The position numbers were made by a program, and so were the translations under genes. Below are positions 45,370-54,315 of a stretch of 64,000 nucleotides of DNA, piece by piece. Source of the stretch: Candidatus Nitrotoga sp. HW29 (GTDB lineage: Bacteria; Pseudomonadota; Gammaproteobacteria; Burkholderiales; Gallionellaceae). Numbering within the stretch: the first letter of the stretch is position 1; the number at the start of each line of letters is the position of its first letter. The notes beneath the pieces were generated by a model that saw only the letters and a list, made by a program, of their open reading frames with translations, was not told the origin of the DNA and searched no databases. The DNA lies in assembly GCF_924101635.2 (NCBI RefSeq), contig NZ_CAKMAA020000072.1, positions 1-64,000 on the forward strand. The letters are read 5' to 3'.

Positions 45370-47016
45370 ATGGCAAAGATGGAGATTAAACGCTGGTGGT
45401 GGTTATTGTTAATGGTCGTCATGATCTGGTTTGGCACGTTGGAGTATCGTAAGCTAATCAAGCCAGACGAAGGACGTTATGCCGAAATTCCGCGCGAAAT
45501 GGTAGTGAGCGGTGATTGGGTAACGCCACGCCTGAACAACCTGAAGTATTTCGAGAAACCACCGCTACAATATTGGGCGACTGCGACTGCATATACCTTG
45601 TTTGGTGAGCATCATTGGACGTCACGTTTGTGGCCTGCATTGACCGGTTTTGCCGGTTTGATATTGGTGTGGTTTGCCGGTGTACGCTTATTCGGGCGCG
45701 AAGCAGGACAGTATGCAGCCTTGATTCTTGGCAGCAGTTTATTGTATGCGGTGATCGGGCATATCAATACGCTTGATATGGGGGTCACATTTTTCCTAAC
45801 CCTTGGTATTGTCGGACTGCTACTTGGTCAGCAGGCCGAAGCAGATCCGCGTACCCGGCGTAATTGGCTCTATTGCGCATGGATAGCATTGGGGTTGGCA
45901 GTATTGAGCAAGGGGTTGATAGGGCTGGTGCTACCGGCTGCCGCGTTGGTGATTTATTCTGTATTACAGCGTGATTTGACACCATGGAAACGTCTCAATC
46001 TGGTGACTGGGCTATTATTGTTTCTATTGGTCACTGTACCTTGGTTTATTCTAGTGATGAAAGCCAATCCCGAATTCTTTGAACGTTTCTTCATCTACGA
46101 GCACTACACGCGATTTTCTACCAAAGATTTGGGGCGCTATCAGCCTTGGTATTACTTTATTCCCATCCTGTTGGCAGGTATGTTGCCATGGACTATTTTA
46201 ATGTTTGACACTTTACGACGTACTTGGAAAAGTACCACGTATGTAGGCACGACATTTAACCCGGAACGTTTTTTACTGATATGGGTGGTCTTCATTTATG
46301 TCTTTTTTTCGGTGTCCGGATCAAAACTCCCGTCCTATTTGTTGCCGATGTTTCCGGCTCTGGCATTGTTAATGGGCAAACGGTTGGCAGAGATACGCGA
46401 GCGAGTATTATTGTGGCAGCTCACTCCCGTCTTGTTGGTACCGCTGGGGACGTTGGGATTCGCACCGTTTACAGCGCAATTGGCAGATACTCCGCTAAAA
46501 TTAGAAATGTATAGCAATTATGCAACTTGGGCTGTGGTGGCAGCACTGGTTTATTTGTTTGGATTGATTTCCGGCATGGTGTTGTTGGCACGTAGAAAAA
46601 AATCTCTGGCGGTACTGGTGGTGGCATTGAGCACTTTGATTGGGGCACAGATTGTTTTATCCGGGCATAATACTGTAGCCGTATGGCGTTCTGCGTACCA
46701 CATTGCCGAGTCAATCCGTCCGTATGTTAAACCCGAGACCTCGTTGTATTCGGTGGGCACCTACGAGCAGACTCTGCCATTCTATCTGAAGCGCACTTTT
46801 ACCTTGGTTGATTATCAGAATGAAATGGGATTCGGTATTATGCAGGAGCCGCAGCGTTGGATACCAGACACCGTCAGTTTTGCGAAAGTATGGGATAAGC
46901 AACCAGTAGCGTTGGCGATTATGCCGGTTCAGTTATACCCGCAACTTAAACAGCAAGGATTGGCAATGAAGATTATTTTCGAGGACACGCAATATGTCGT
47001 CGTGACTAAACCATGA
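45370..47016 (+). CDS. arnT: ArnT-like glycosyltransferase family 39 protein
   Basis: This 548-residue polytopic inner-membrane transferase of the GT-C fold moves 4-amino-4-deoxy-L-arabinose from undecaprenyl phosphate to lipid A in ArnT systems. KPDEGRYAEIPREMVVSGDW near residue 33 contains the conserved acidic motif of the family, and about a dozen helices follow. The final ~100 residues form a periplasmic domain. Its stop overlaps the next gene by four bases. Assignment to ArnT rests on the arn genes that follow. Confidence 0.87.
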   Translation: MAKMEIKRWWWLLLMVVMIWFGTLEYRKLIKPDEGRYAEIPREMVVSGDWVTPRLNNLKYFEKPPLQYWATATAYTLFGEHHWTSRLWPALTGFAGLILVWFAGVRLFGREAGQYAALILGSSLLYAVIGHINTLDMGVTFFLTLGIVGLLLGQQAEADPRTRRNWLYCAWIALGLAVLSKGLIGLVLPAAALVIYSVLQRDLTPWKRLNLVTGLLLFLLVTVPWFILVMKANPEFFERFFIYEHYTRFSTKDLGRYQPWYYFIPILLAGMLPWTILMFDTLRRTWKSTTYVGTTFNPERFLLIWVVFIYVFFSVSGSKLPSYLLPMFPALALLMGKRLAEIRERVLLWQLTPVLLVPLGTLGFAPFTAQLADTPLKLEMYSNYATWAVVAALVYLFGLISGMVLLARRKKSLAVLVVALSTLIGAQIVLSGHNTVAVWRSAYHIAESIRPYVKPETSLYSVGTYEQTLPFYLKRTFTLVDYQNEMGFGIMQEPQRWIPDTVSFAKVWDKQPVALAIMPVQLYPQLKQQGLAMKIIFEDTQYVVVTKP

Positions 47017-47384
47017 ATCTGACTAGCTTCAGTCTGATTTTCGTTGGTGTGATGCTCAATGTTGCTGCGCAGCTCCTGATCAAGGCCGGTACCAACAGTA
47101 TTGGCTATTTTGAATTTAGTCGCAGCAACGTTCTGCCAATCGGTGTGCGCTTTGCCACCGAGCCTCACATCATCGGGGCAATAACCTGTTATGGGCTTAG
47201 TGTGGTGATTTGGATATTGGCGCTATCACGCGTGCAGGTCAGCATTGCTTATCCGCTGCTGTCCATGGGTTACGTAGTAAATTTGGTGGCAGCGTGGTGG
47301 TTTTTTAACGAATCAATCAACCCGGCTAAAGTGGCCGGTATCAGCATTATTATTTTAGGTGTCATCATTATTTCTCGAGCATGA
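47013..47384 (+). CDS. ArnE/ArnF-like SMR-family flippase subunit
   Basis: This 123-residue small membrane protein has four helices of the SMR/EamA type (VGVMLNVAAQLLIKAG, SVVIWILALSRVQVSIAYPL, IILGVIII). In arn operons two such proteins, ArnE and ArnF, flip undecaprenyl-phosphate-aminoarabinose to the periplasm; only one is present here, so it may act as a homodimer. It overlaps arnT and arnB by four bases on each side. Confidence 0.83.
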   Translation: MNLTSFSLIFVGVMLNVAAQLLIKAGTNSIGYFEFSRSNVLPIGVRFATEPHIIGAITCYGLSVVIWILALSRVQVSIAYPLLSMGYVVNLVAAWWFFNESINPAKVAGISIIILGVIIISRA

Positions 47385-48502
47385 ACGAATTTCTCCCATT
47401 TTCTCGCCCATCAATTGATGAGGCTACTATTACTTCTGTAGCGGAAACACTACGTTCAGGCTGGATTACCAGTGGCCCCAAGGTACAGGAATTCGAGAGA
47501 CAACTCTCCGAGTATTTCGAAGGTCGGCCGGTGCGCACCTTTAACTCCGGTACTTGCACCATGGAAATTGCCCTGCGTATTGCGGGTATAGGGCATGGTG
47601 ACGAAGTGATCACCACGCCGATTTCCTGGGTGGCTACCGCCAATGTCATACTCGAAGTCGGTGCAATCCCGGTGTTCGCTGACGTTGATTCGATCACACG
47701 TAATATTGATTTGAACAAGGTTGAGGCGGCGATCACGCCGCGCACCAAGGCAATCATCCCAGTCTACTTGGCGGGTAAACCGGTCGATATGGAGCGTCTC
47801 TATAAGATAGCTGCCAGACATAAATTGCGTGTAATCGAAGATGCCGCGCAAGCAATTGGTTCAACATGGCAAGGCAAGCCCATCGGCTCGTTCGGTGATT
47901 TTGTTTCGTTCAGTTTCCAGGCCAATAAAAATATCACCACTTCGGAAGGTGGTTGTCTGGTGTTGAACAACGCAGAGGAAGCTGCGCTCGCCGAAAAGTA
48001 TCGGCTGCAAGGCGTCACACGAAGTGGCTACGACGGTATTGAAGTGGATGTGCTAGGCGGAAAATTCAATATGACTGACATCGCCGCTGCCATCGGCTTG
48101 GGCCAGTTTGCGCAATTAAATGTTATCACCGCGCAACGCCGTAAATTGGCGCGGCATTATTTCGCGATACTCGGTAAAGATTTCGAAGTAGAAACTGGCG
48201 CGCAATTACCTCTGGCTGATTTCGAAAATACCAATTGGCATTTATTTCAGGTAGTGTTACCAGAACGTATTACTCGTGCTGATTTTATGGCGCGCATGAA
48301 AGACAAGAATATCGGCATTGGTTATCACTATGCACCTATTCATCTATTCAAGCTGTATCGGGCACTGGATTTTAAGGAAGGTATGTTCCCAATTGCAGAG
48401 CGTATTGGGCGCCAGATTGTCTCCTTGCCAATGTTCTCGGCGATGAGTGAACATGAGGTCGAGCGCACGTGTGTTGCGATGTGTGAAGTATTGAAAAACT
48501 AG
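47381..48502 (+). CDS. arnB: UDP-4-amino-4-deoxy-L-arabinose aminotransferase ArnB-like (DegT/DnrJ/EryC1 family)
   Basis: This 373-residue PLP aminotransferase begins FLPFSRPSIDEATITSVAET, like ArnB, and has the PLP lysine in SFQANKNITTSEGG (Lys183). VIEDAAQAIGSTW carries the cofactor Asp. In the arn pathway it transfers an amino group to UDP-4-keto-arabinose. Translationally coupled to the preceding gene. Confidence 0.88.
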   Translation: MNEFLPFSRPSIDEATITSVAETLRSGWITSGPKVQEFERQLSEYFEGRPVRTFNSGTCTMEIALRIAGIGHGDEVITTPISWVATANVILEVGAIPVFADVDSITRNIDLNKVEAAITPRTKAIIPVYLAGKPVDMERLYKIAARHKLRVIEDAAQAIGSTWQGKPIGSFGDFVSFSFQANKNITTSEGGCLVLNNAEEAALAEKYRLQGVTRSGYDGIEVDVLGGKFNMTDIAAAIGLGQFAQLNVITAQRRKLARHYFAILGKDFEVETGAQLPLADFENTNWHLFQVVLPERITRADFMARMKDKNIGIGYHYAPIHLFKLYRALDFKEGMFPIAERIGRQIVSLPMFSAMSEHEVERTCVAMCEVLKN

Positions 48503-48597
48503 CATGCGCATAGCACGCGCTATGCGAACCATACCTTATTTTGCTTATCTCTATCCCAATTTCGCTAACCTCACCCTCTGCGGTAAAATGCTGCGCC

Positions 48598-49536
48598 ATG
48601 AGCACCCCCCAACTTTCTGTTGTCATTCCTGTTTATAACGAAGAAGAAGGTCTGCAAACCTTGTTCGACCGGTTATATCCGACACTGGATAATCTTGGTA
48701 TCAACTACGAGATTGTGTTTATCAATGATGGTAGTCGTGATCGTTCGGCAGCTATTTTGCGCGAGCAATTTCAGCGTCGTTACGATGTAACGCGGGTGAT
48801 TCTATTCAATGGCAATTTTGGTCAGCATATGGCGATTACTGCGGGTTTTGAGCATGCACGCGGTGCGCGCGTGGTGACATTGGACGCCGATTTGCAAAAT
48901 CCGCCGGAGGAGATAGTCAAGCTGCTCGCCAAGATGGATGAAGGATACGATTACATCGGTTCAATCCGTAAACAGCGTAACGATAGCTGGTGGCGGCATA
49001 TAGGCTCACGCGCCATGAATCGGCTGCGCGAACGTATTACGAATATCAAAATGACTGATCAGGGTTGTATGTTGCGTGCGTATGATCGTCCTCTTATTGA
49101 TGCGATCAATAGTTGTAGGGAGGTGAATACTTTTGTTCCGGCATTGGCCTACACTTTTGCGCGCAATCCTACCGAGGTGATGGTAGAACATGAGGAGCGT
49201 GCGCTGGGTGAATCAAAATACTCGTTGTACAGTCTGATTCGTCTTAATTTTGACCTGATGACCGGATTTTCTGTTGTACCTCTACAATGGTTCTCTATGG
49301 CCGGTATTGCAATTTCATTGATGTCAGCATTCTTTGTAGTTTTTCTGCTTGTTCGTCGTTTATTCTTCGGTCCCGAAGCGGAAGGACTATTTACTTTGTT
49401 CGCAGTCGCTTTTTTCCTGATTGGTCTGACCTTGTTTGGTATCGGTCTGCTGGGGGAATATATTGGCCGCATTTATCTGCAAGTGCGCCATCGTCCACGC
49501 TACCTGATTCAGGCCGTATTGGATAAGACTGTATGA
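48598..49536 (+). CDS. arnC: Undecaprenyl-phosphate Ara4FN transferase ArnC-like (GT family 2)
   Basis: This 312-residue GT2 enzyme has an N-terminal GT-A domain (LSVVIPVYNEEEGLQTLF, DADLQNPPEE with the metal-binding acidic motif, MTDQGCMLRAYDR) and two C-terminal membrane helices. The start at 48598 (MSTPQLS) is preferred to 48541. It would move formamido-arabinose from UDP to undecaprenyl phosphate on the cytosolic face. Overlaps the formyltransferase gene by four bases. Confidence 0.9.
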   Translation: MSTPQLSVVIPVYNEEEGLQTLFDRLYPTLDNLGINYEIVFINDGSRDRSAAILREQFQRRYDVTRVILFNGNFGQHMAITAGFEHARGARVVTLDADLQNPPEEIVKLLAKMDEGYDYIGSIRKQRNDSWWRHIGSRAMNRLRERITNIKMTDQGCMLRAYDRPLIDAINSCREVNTFVPALAYTFARNPTEVMVEHEERALGESKYSLYSLIRLNFDLMTGFSVVPLQWFSMAGIAISLMSAFFVVFLLVRRLFFGPEAEGLFTLFAVAFFLIGLTLFGIGLLGEYIGRIYLQVRHRPRYLIQAVLDKTV

Positions 49537-50459
49537 CGCGCACGGTAGTTTTTGCTTACCATAACGTGGGCGTTCGTTGCCTGTCTGTATTGCTGGCGCA
49601 CGGTATGGAAGTGGCGCTGGTGGTTACTCATCATGATAATCCAAAAGAAAATATCTGGTTTGCCAGTGTGGCCGAATTGGCTACGCTACACGGCATTCCG
49701 GTCATTAAACCGGACAATCCTAATAATGTGGAGGTGCTTGAGCAGATTCGAGTGCTACAACCGGACTTTCTTTTTTCCTTCTATTATCGCGAAATGTTTA
49801 AGCGCGAGTTGCTGGAAATTCCTAAACAGGGTGCGCTCAATATGCACGGTTCGCTGTTACCGAAATACCGAGGCCGAGTGCCGGTAAATTGGGCCATCAT
49901 TAAAGGCGAAACAGAAACTGGCGCGACCTTGCATTACATGACTGAAAAACCGGATAACGGTGCGGTGGTAGCGCAACAGGCTGTACCCATTTTGCCTGAT
50001 GACACCGCATTTGAAGTATTTCAAAAAGTCACTGTGGCGGCTGAAATTGCACTAAATTCTTGCTTGCCCGCTTTACTTGCAGGTACGGCAAAACCAGTAG
50101 TGCAGAATTTGAGCCAAGGTGCATATTTTGGTGGACGCAAACCGGAGGATGGCATTATTGACTGGTCGCAAGACGCGCGCAGTATTCATAATTTAGTGCG
50201 AGCTGTAGCCCCTCCCTATCCGGGTGCAACCACCCAACTTTTGGGCAAACCCATGCGTATCCTGCAGACACTGGTTACAGCTTGTGCTGCAACGGGTGAG
50301 GCACCAGCCTTCTACGTCAAGGAAGGCAATGCATACGTTGTTTGCAGACAAGGCAAACTGCGCGTAGTACGTTTTGAGCTGGATGGTATAGAGATGAGCG
50401 CCACAGAATTTGTTACGCAGTACGGGGCAGCGAAGTTTGAATTTGGTATGTGCCGATAA
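49533..50459 (+). CDS. Formyltransferase corresponding to the N-terminal half of ArnA
   Basis: This 308-residue formyl-THF-dependent formyltransferase has catalytic signature LNMHGSLLPKYRGRVPVNWA and GATLHYMTEKPDNGAVV, giving the Asn, His and Asp expected for ArnA residues 102, 104 and 140. It formylates UDP-aminoarabinose. The decarboxylase half of ArnA (about 350 further residues) is absent; the reading frame ends and arnD follows at once. UDP-glucuronate decarboxylation must be supplied by another gene. Confidence 0.9.
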   Translation: MTRTVVFAYHNVGVRCLSVLLAHGMEVALVVTHHDNPKENIWFASVAELATLHGIPVIKPDNPNNVEVLEQIRVLQPDFLFSFYYREMFKRELLEIPKQGALNMHGSLLPKYRGRVPVNWAIIKGETETGATLHYMTEKPDNGAVVAQQAVPILPDDTAFEVFQKVTVAAEIALNSCLPALLAGTAKPVVQNLSQGAYFGGRKPEDGIIDWSQDARSIHNLVRAVAPPYPGATTQLLGKPMRILQTLVTACAATGEAPAFYVKEGNAYVVCRQGKLRVVRFELDGIEMSATEFVTQYGAAKFEFGMCR

Positions 50460-51388
50460 TGATTGAAGAATCCGGGAATACAATTTCCATACCCCAATTA
50501 GCGCTTAAAATTGACGTGGATACTTATCGCGGCACGTGCGAAGGGGTTCCGCGTTTAGTAGAAACGCTGAAGCGACATGGTGTACAAGCTACATTCTTTT
50601 TTTCTCTAGGTACTGACCATACGGGGCGTGCTATCCGGCGTGTATTCCGCCCCGGTTTTTTGGGCAAGGTATCGCGCACTTCAGTACTTGAACACTATGG
50701 CCTTAAGACGTTACTGTATGGCACTTTATTGCCCGGGCCGGATATTGGACGCAACTGCGCGCAGATATTACGCTCGGTACGTGATGCAGGGTTTGAAGTC
50801 GGTATTCATTGTTACGACCATATTCGCTGGCAGGATTATGTCGCGGGTAAAGATAACGAGTGGACAAGGCACGAAATGCAGTGCGCCGTGGATAGATTCA
50901 TCGAAATTTTTGGCGTAGCGCCCAAGGCACATGCCGCCGCCGGTTGGCAGATGAACCGGCATGCTTTACGCTTGATGCAACGACTAGGGTTTGATTACAG
51001 TTCCGATACACGTGGTACACATCCTTTTCTCCCTACTTGGAATGCAGAGCTTGTTGACTGCCCGCAATTGCCTACCACCTTGCCTACGTTGGATGAAATC
51101 ATCAATCGAGAGGGGGTCACGGTGGAAAATGTGGCGCAGTATTTATTGGGGTTGACCGCAGATCCCCCAGCTATGGGTCACGTATTTACACTGCATGCCG
51201 AGCTGGAAGGCGGCAAGTGGATGCCAGTATTCGAACAGCTCATCATAGGCTGGAAAGAGCAGGGCTACGAGCTTGTCTCCTTGCGCCAGTATTTGGAAAA
51301 TCTTAAAGGTATTCTGCCACGAAATGAATTGGTAATAGGGACAGTGGATGGCCGTAGCGGGACACTGGCCATGCAGGGGAAATCATAG
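50459..51388 (+). CDS. arnD: Ara4FN-undecaprenyl deformylase ArnD-like polysaccharide deacetylase
   Basis: This 309-residue protein of the polysaccharide deacetylase family has KIDVDTYRGTCEGVPRLVETL with the metal-ligand Asp, HGVQATFFFSLGTDHTGRAI, VGIHCYDHIRWQD with the His ligands, and AAAGWQMNRHALRL. It removes the formyl group from the lipid-linked sugar so that it can be flipped. ATG at 50459 overlaps the preceding stop codon. Last gene of the arn set. Confidence 0.92.
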   Translation: MIEESGNTISIPQLALKIDVDTYRGTCEGVPRLVETLKRHGVQATFFFSLGTDHTGRAIRRVFRPGFLGKVSRTSVLEHYGLKTLLYGTLLPGPDIGRNCAQILRSVRDAGFEVGIHCYDHIRWQDYVAGKDNEWTRHEMQCAVDRFIEIFGVAPKAHAAAGWQMNRHALRLMQRLGFDYSSDTRGTHPFLPTWNAELVDCPQLPTTLPTLDEIINREGVTVENVAQYLLGLTADPPAMGHVFTLHAELEGGKWMPVFEQLIIGWKEQGYELVSLRQYLENLKGILPRNELVIGTVDGRSGTLAMQGKS

Positions 51389-51498
51389 GCGGCTCTAAAT
51401 TTTAAATTTAGTTGCGGGGAGTTTGAGTGGTTGCTTACAAGAGGGACTGGATGTAATTGTGTGCAAACGCGTTATGGTTTTGCCTTTTCATTATTTCA

Positions 51499-52302
51499 TC
51501 AGTCACCAAATCGATATGAAGCCATAGCGACATTAAATACTTTATCTACAAAAACACGGCGCCCAACATCATCACCCGCTGCGCCTACTACTACCATTAA
51601 CGGAATGAGGTGGTCTTCTCGTGGATGAGCCAGTCGAGCTACCGGTGCTGTTTCCCAATTAATTAATTTCTCAGCGCGGTTAACAGGGTTTGGTTCGGAA
51701 ATTGCTTTGTTGAGATATTGCTCGAATTGTTCAGACACAGGTGTCGCATTGACTTGTCCGAATCCTTGCATGTTGTGGTAAGTAAGACCGCTTCCGATGA
51801 TCAGAATACCTTCATCTCGCAGAGGCTTTAAAGCTTCGCCAGCCTGAATATGCTCCAAGGGATCGTAATTTGATTTCAATGAAAGCATTACTACTGGAAT
51901 ATTTGCATCTGGATACATTAAGAATAAAGGAACAAAGGTTCCATGATCAAATCCTTGATGTGGATTTTTTTTGCTGCTGATTCCCGCTTGACCAAGTAGC
52001 TCGCGAACGCGGCTTGCGAGCGCAGGTGATCCCGGTGCCGGGTATTTGATCTGGTAGGTATGTTCAGGAAAGCCAGAATAGTCATATCTCATTGGAGGGC
52101 TGGCTGCAGTGGATACTGTAAATTCGCTTTCCTCCCAATGACCCGTAATAACCAAAATCGCTTTTGGTTTGCAGGGGAGGTTTGCCGGAAGCTGACTCAA
52201 TTCCCGGGCAGTTTTTGCAAATTGTTTTTTCATGTCGTCAATATATGGCCAAGGGCCACCGCCATGCGAGATGAAAAAAGTTGGAAGTTTGGTGTTGTTC
52301 AT
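51499..52302 (-). CDS. DODA-type extradiol ring-cleavage dioxygenase family protein (YgiD-like)
   Basis: This 267-residue LigB-superfamily protein has metal-ligand and active-site histidines in FFISHGGGPWPYID, VITGHWEE and GFDHGTFVPLFLMYP, and SGLTYHNMQGFG near the C-terminus. Members are 4,5-DOPA dioxygenases or of unknown substrate. It stands alone, convergent with arnD. A catabolic role is not supported by any neighbour. Confidence 0.88.
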   Translation of the reverse strand: MNNTKLPTFFISHGGGPWPYIDDMKKQFAKTARELSQLPANLPCKPKAILVITGHWEESEFTVSTAASPPMRYDYSGFPEHTYQIKYPAPGSPALASRVRELLGQAGISSKKNPHQGFDHGTFVPLFLMYPDANIPVVMLSLKSNYDPLEHIQAGEALKPLRDEGILIIGSGLTYHNMQGFGQVNATPVSEQFEQYLNKAISEPNPVNRAEKLINWETAPVARLAHPREDHLIPLMVVVGAAGDDVGRRVFVDKVFNVAMASYRFGD

Positions 52303-52367
52303 ATGTTTATTAATGATTTGGGCGGAGTCAATAGTTACTGTAATTGTAAATAGAATGTCAGGTTAAA

Positions 52368-54011
52368 CTAAGCTGCATAGTGTGCTCGGTTGCGTCCAGC
52401 ACGTTTTGCCTCATAGAGAGCGCTGTCGGCGCGGGAAAACATTGCTGTCGGTGTAACGTCGTCGGGCTGGGTGCATTGCACGACACCGATACTTACTGTT
52501 ACGGAGACTATCTGGCCGTTGGTACTGTAGCGCATGTCATTAACCTGAGAGCGGATGCGCTCTGCCGTTTTGAGAGCCATATCTGCCGTTGTTTCAACCA
52601 TGATAATAATGAATTCATCGCCACCATAGCGCGCAGCGTAATCTACGCTACGAATCGATTGGCTAAGTATATTGGCTACAGCTGTAATTACTTCATCACC
52701 CGCAATATGACCGTGGTTATCATTAAGCGCCTTAAAATAATCAATATCCATCATGAGCACCGCAAAGGGCCGTAGGTTACGCTTGAATCGGGCTATTTCA
52801 TCTATCAAAATCGTATCGAGTTTACTGCGGTTATACAGGCCGGTCAGGCCATCGGTAATTGAAAGCGTTTCAAGTAGCTGGTTTTGTTGCTGCATAGCTT
52901 GATTGGTAGCCACTATTTCGGCATGACTATGGCGTAGTTTGTCCGCCATCTGGTTAAAAATGCGAGTGAGGTGGCCGAATTCATCATTTCGTGTTACCGG
53001 CAGCCGTACATCAAGATCGCCGCGAGCGATGCTATTGGCTGCATTGATCAAATGCTGTAGCGGTGTGACGATTGAGCGCCCCATCCGAAAAGCCACCGCT
53101 GTTACTATCAAAACTATGATGCACACTAGTGCCAGGTACAGATTGCGCAACTTCACCCAAGTGTCGTAGACATCGGCACGATCTTGTTCTGCCACTATTG
53201 TGACCGGTAGCGCAGTAGGGATATCTGCTAGTCCGATGACTTCACGATGCATCAGTCCTTGAAAGACTAGGGATTTGCCCGGCTGCGACAGCATTTGCTG
53301 CAATACCGCCGCATCCAGTGACCTTAGCTTGGTTGTACTAGTAGCGCGACTACTAAGCAGTTCTCTGCCGTTTTGGTCCAGCAGTGATACCTCACCTGGT
53401 GGAGGTTTCGTCGAGCTTTTTAGATAGGGCTGTGCGGTACGAAGATCAAGCACCGCTACTAATGCTCCCATCAGTGCATTGTCGTACGACAACACAGGAA
53501 CCGCAACGCTAAGCGTCGCGGTGGTGCGCTGCTTTTCCCAATGAGGTGGCACGAGAACAATACCTTCGGTGAGTGCATTCTCTGGCCAATTTTGCGGTAA
53601 AGTTATAGTGGAGGGGGCCGCAGCGCTACTGGCTAAAATCTGTCCGGTAGCATCCACCACGGTTAATTCCAAGATGGTGTCAAGTTTTGATTGCACCGAA
53701 CTCAGATAATACGTTAAGGCCTGCGGAGTATTGTGGGATTTGCTCGCAAGCGGGTGAGCGGTTGCAGACAGTCCGTCGATAACCGCATTGGATGTGGATA
53801 ATGCGCGAACGGTGCGGATGTGCTTATTGATCCACAGCTCTAGTTCGCGACTGGCTTGACTTGCCAGGGCGCCTAGTTCGCGAGTCACATTTTCGCTAAT
53901 TTGCGCTTCGTTTTGACGAAATGACAGCAGCCCCAAGCCCAGAGACGGGGTAAGCGTGGCTATGATGGCAAAAACAAAAATTTTGCTTTTAATGCTTTTC
54001 AACAATACCAT
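52368..54011 (-). CDS. Membrane-bound diguanylate cyclase
   Basis: This 547-residue protein has a membrane helix at ~10-30, a periplasmic Cache-like sensor domain to ~280, a second helix, a HAMP domain (LQHLINAANSIARGDLDVRL) and a C-terminal GGDEF domain. The active-site loop is intact (ARYGGDEFIII), and SITDGLTGLYNRSKLD marks the domain start. It makes cyclic di-GMP in response to an unknown periplasmic signal. No EAL domain. Cyclic di-GMP would fit the exopolysaccharide genes of this region, but the link is inference. Confidence 0.93.
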   Translation of the reverse strand: MVLLKSIKSKIFVFAIIATLTPSLGLGLLSFRQNEAQISENVTRELGALASQASRELELWINKHIRTVRALSTSNAVIDGLSATAHPLASKSHNTPQALTYYLSSVQSKLDTILELTVVDATGQILASSAAAPSTITLPQNWPENALTEGIVLVPPHWEKQRTTATLSVAVPVLSYDNALMGALVAVLDLRTAQPYLKSSTKPPPGEVSLLDQNGRELLSSRATSTTKLRSLDAAVLQQMLSQPGKSLVFQGLMHREVIGLADIPTALPVTIVAEQDRADVYDTWVKLRNLYLALVCIIVLIVTAVAFRMGRSIVTPLQHLINAANSIARGDLDVRLPVTRNDEFGHLTRIFNQMADKLRHSHAEIVATNQAMQQQNQLLETLSITDGLTGLYNRSKLDTILIDEIARFKRNLRPFAVLMMDIDYFKALNDNHGHIAGDEVITAVANILSQSIRSVDYAARYGGDEFIIIMVETTADMALKTAERIRSQVNDMRYSTNGQIVSVTVSIGVVQCTQPDDVTPTAMFSRADSALYEAKRAGRNRAHYAA

Positions 54012-54206
54012 CTGTATTAATTTCCTCGCTACAACAAAAACTGTCGAATGTGGTGTACCCGATCATAGAATAATTATCTGACAAATGGCGTTGAACCTAG
54101 CTATAAATAAAAAATCGTAAATAAATATAGATTAGCAACTGTTTTGTAGTACAGCATTAAATGCTAACTTGCAAAGAAACTTCCATCCAGACTGATCGAA
54201 GTACTG

Positions 54207-54315
54207 AATCTCTGCGGGTTCCATCCCCCGCTTTTGGAGCGGGAGATAGTTGAAAGCCGTGGATTAAAAAGCGCAGTTAATACCCTGTAGTTCTTGCTAC
54301 GGGGGGGCTTTATTT
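54207..54315. repeat. Dispersed structured repeat, copy B
   Basis: Homologous to 44935-45047 along its length. It starts AATCTCTGCGGGTTCCATC, contains the hairpin CCCGCTTTTGGAGCGGG and ends in CCCTGTAGTTCTTGCTACGG followed by G and T runs. Paired positions of the stems differ between A and B while pairing is partly kept. It lies at the 3' end of the hybrid kinase gene, whose stop codon touches the repeat. Confidence 0.7.
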
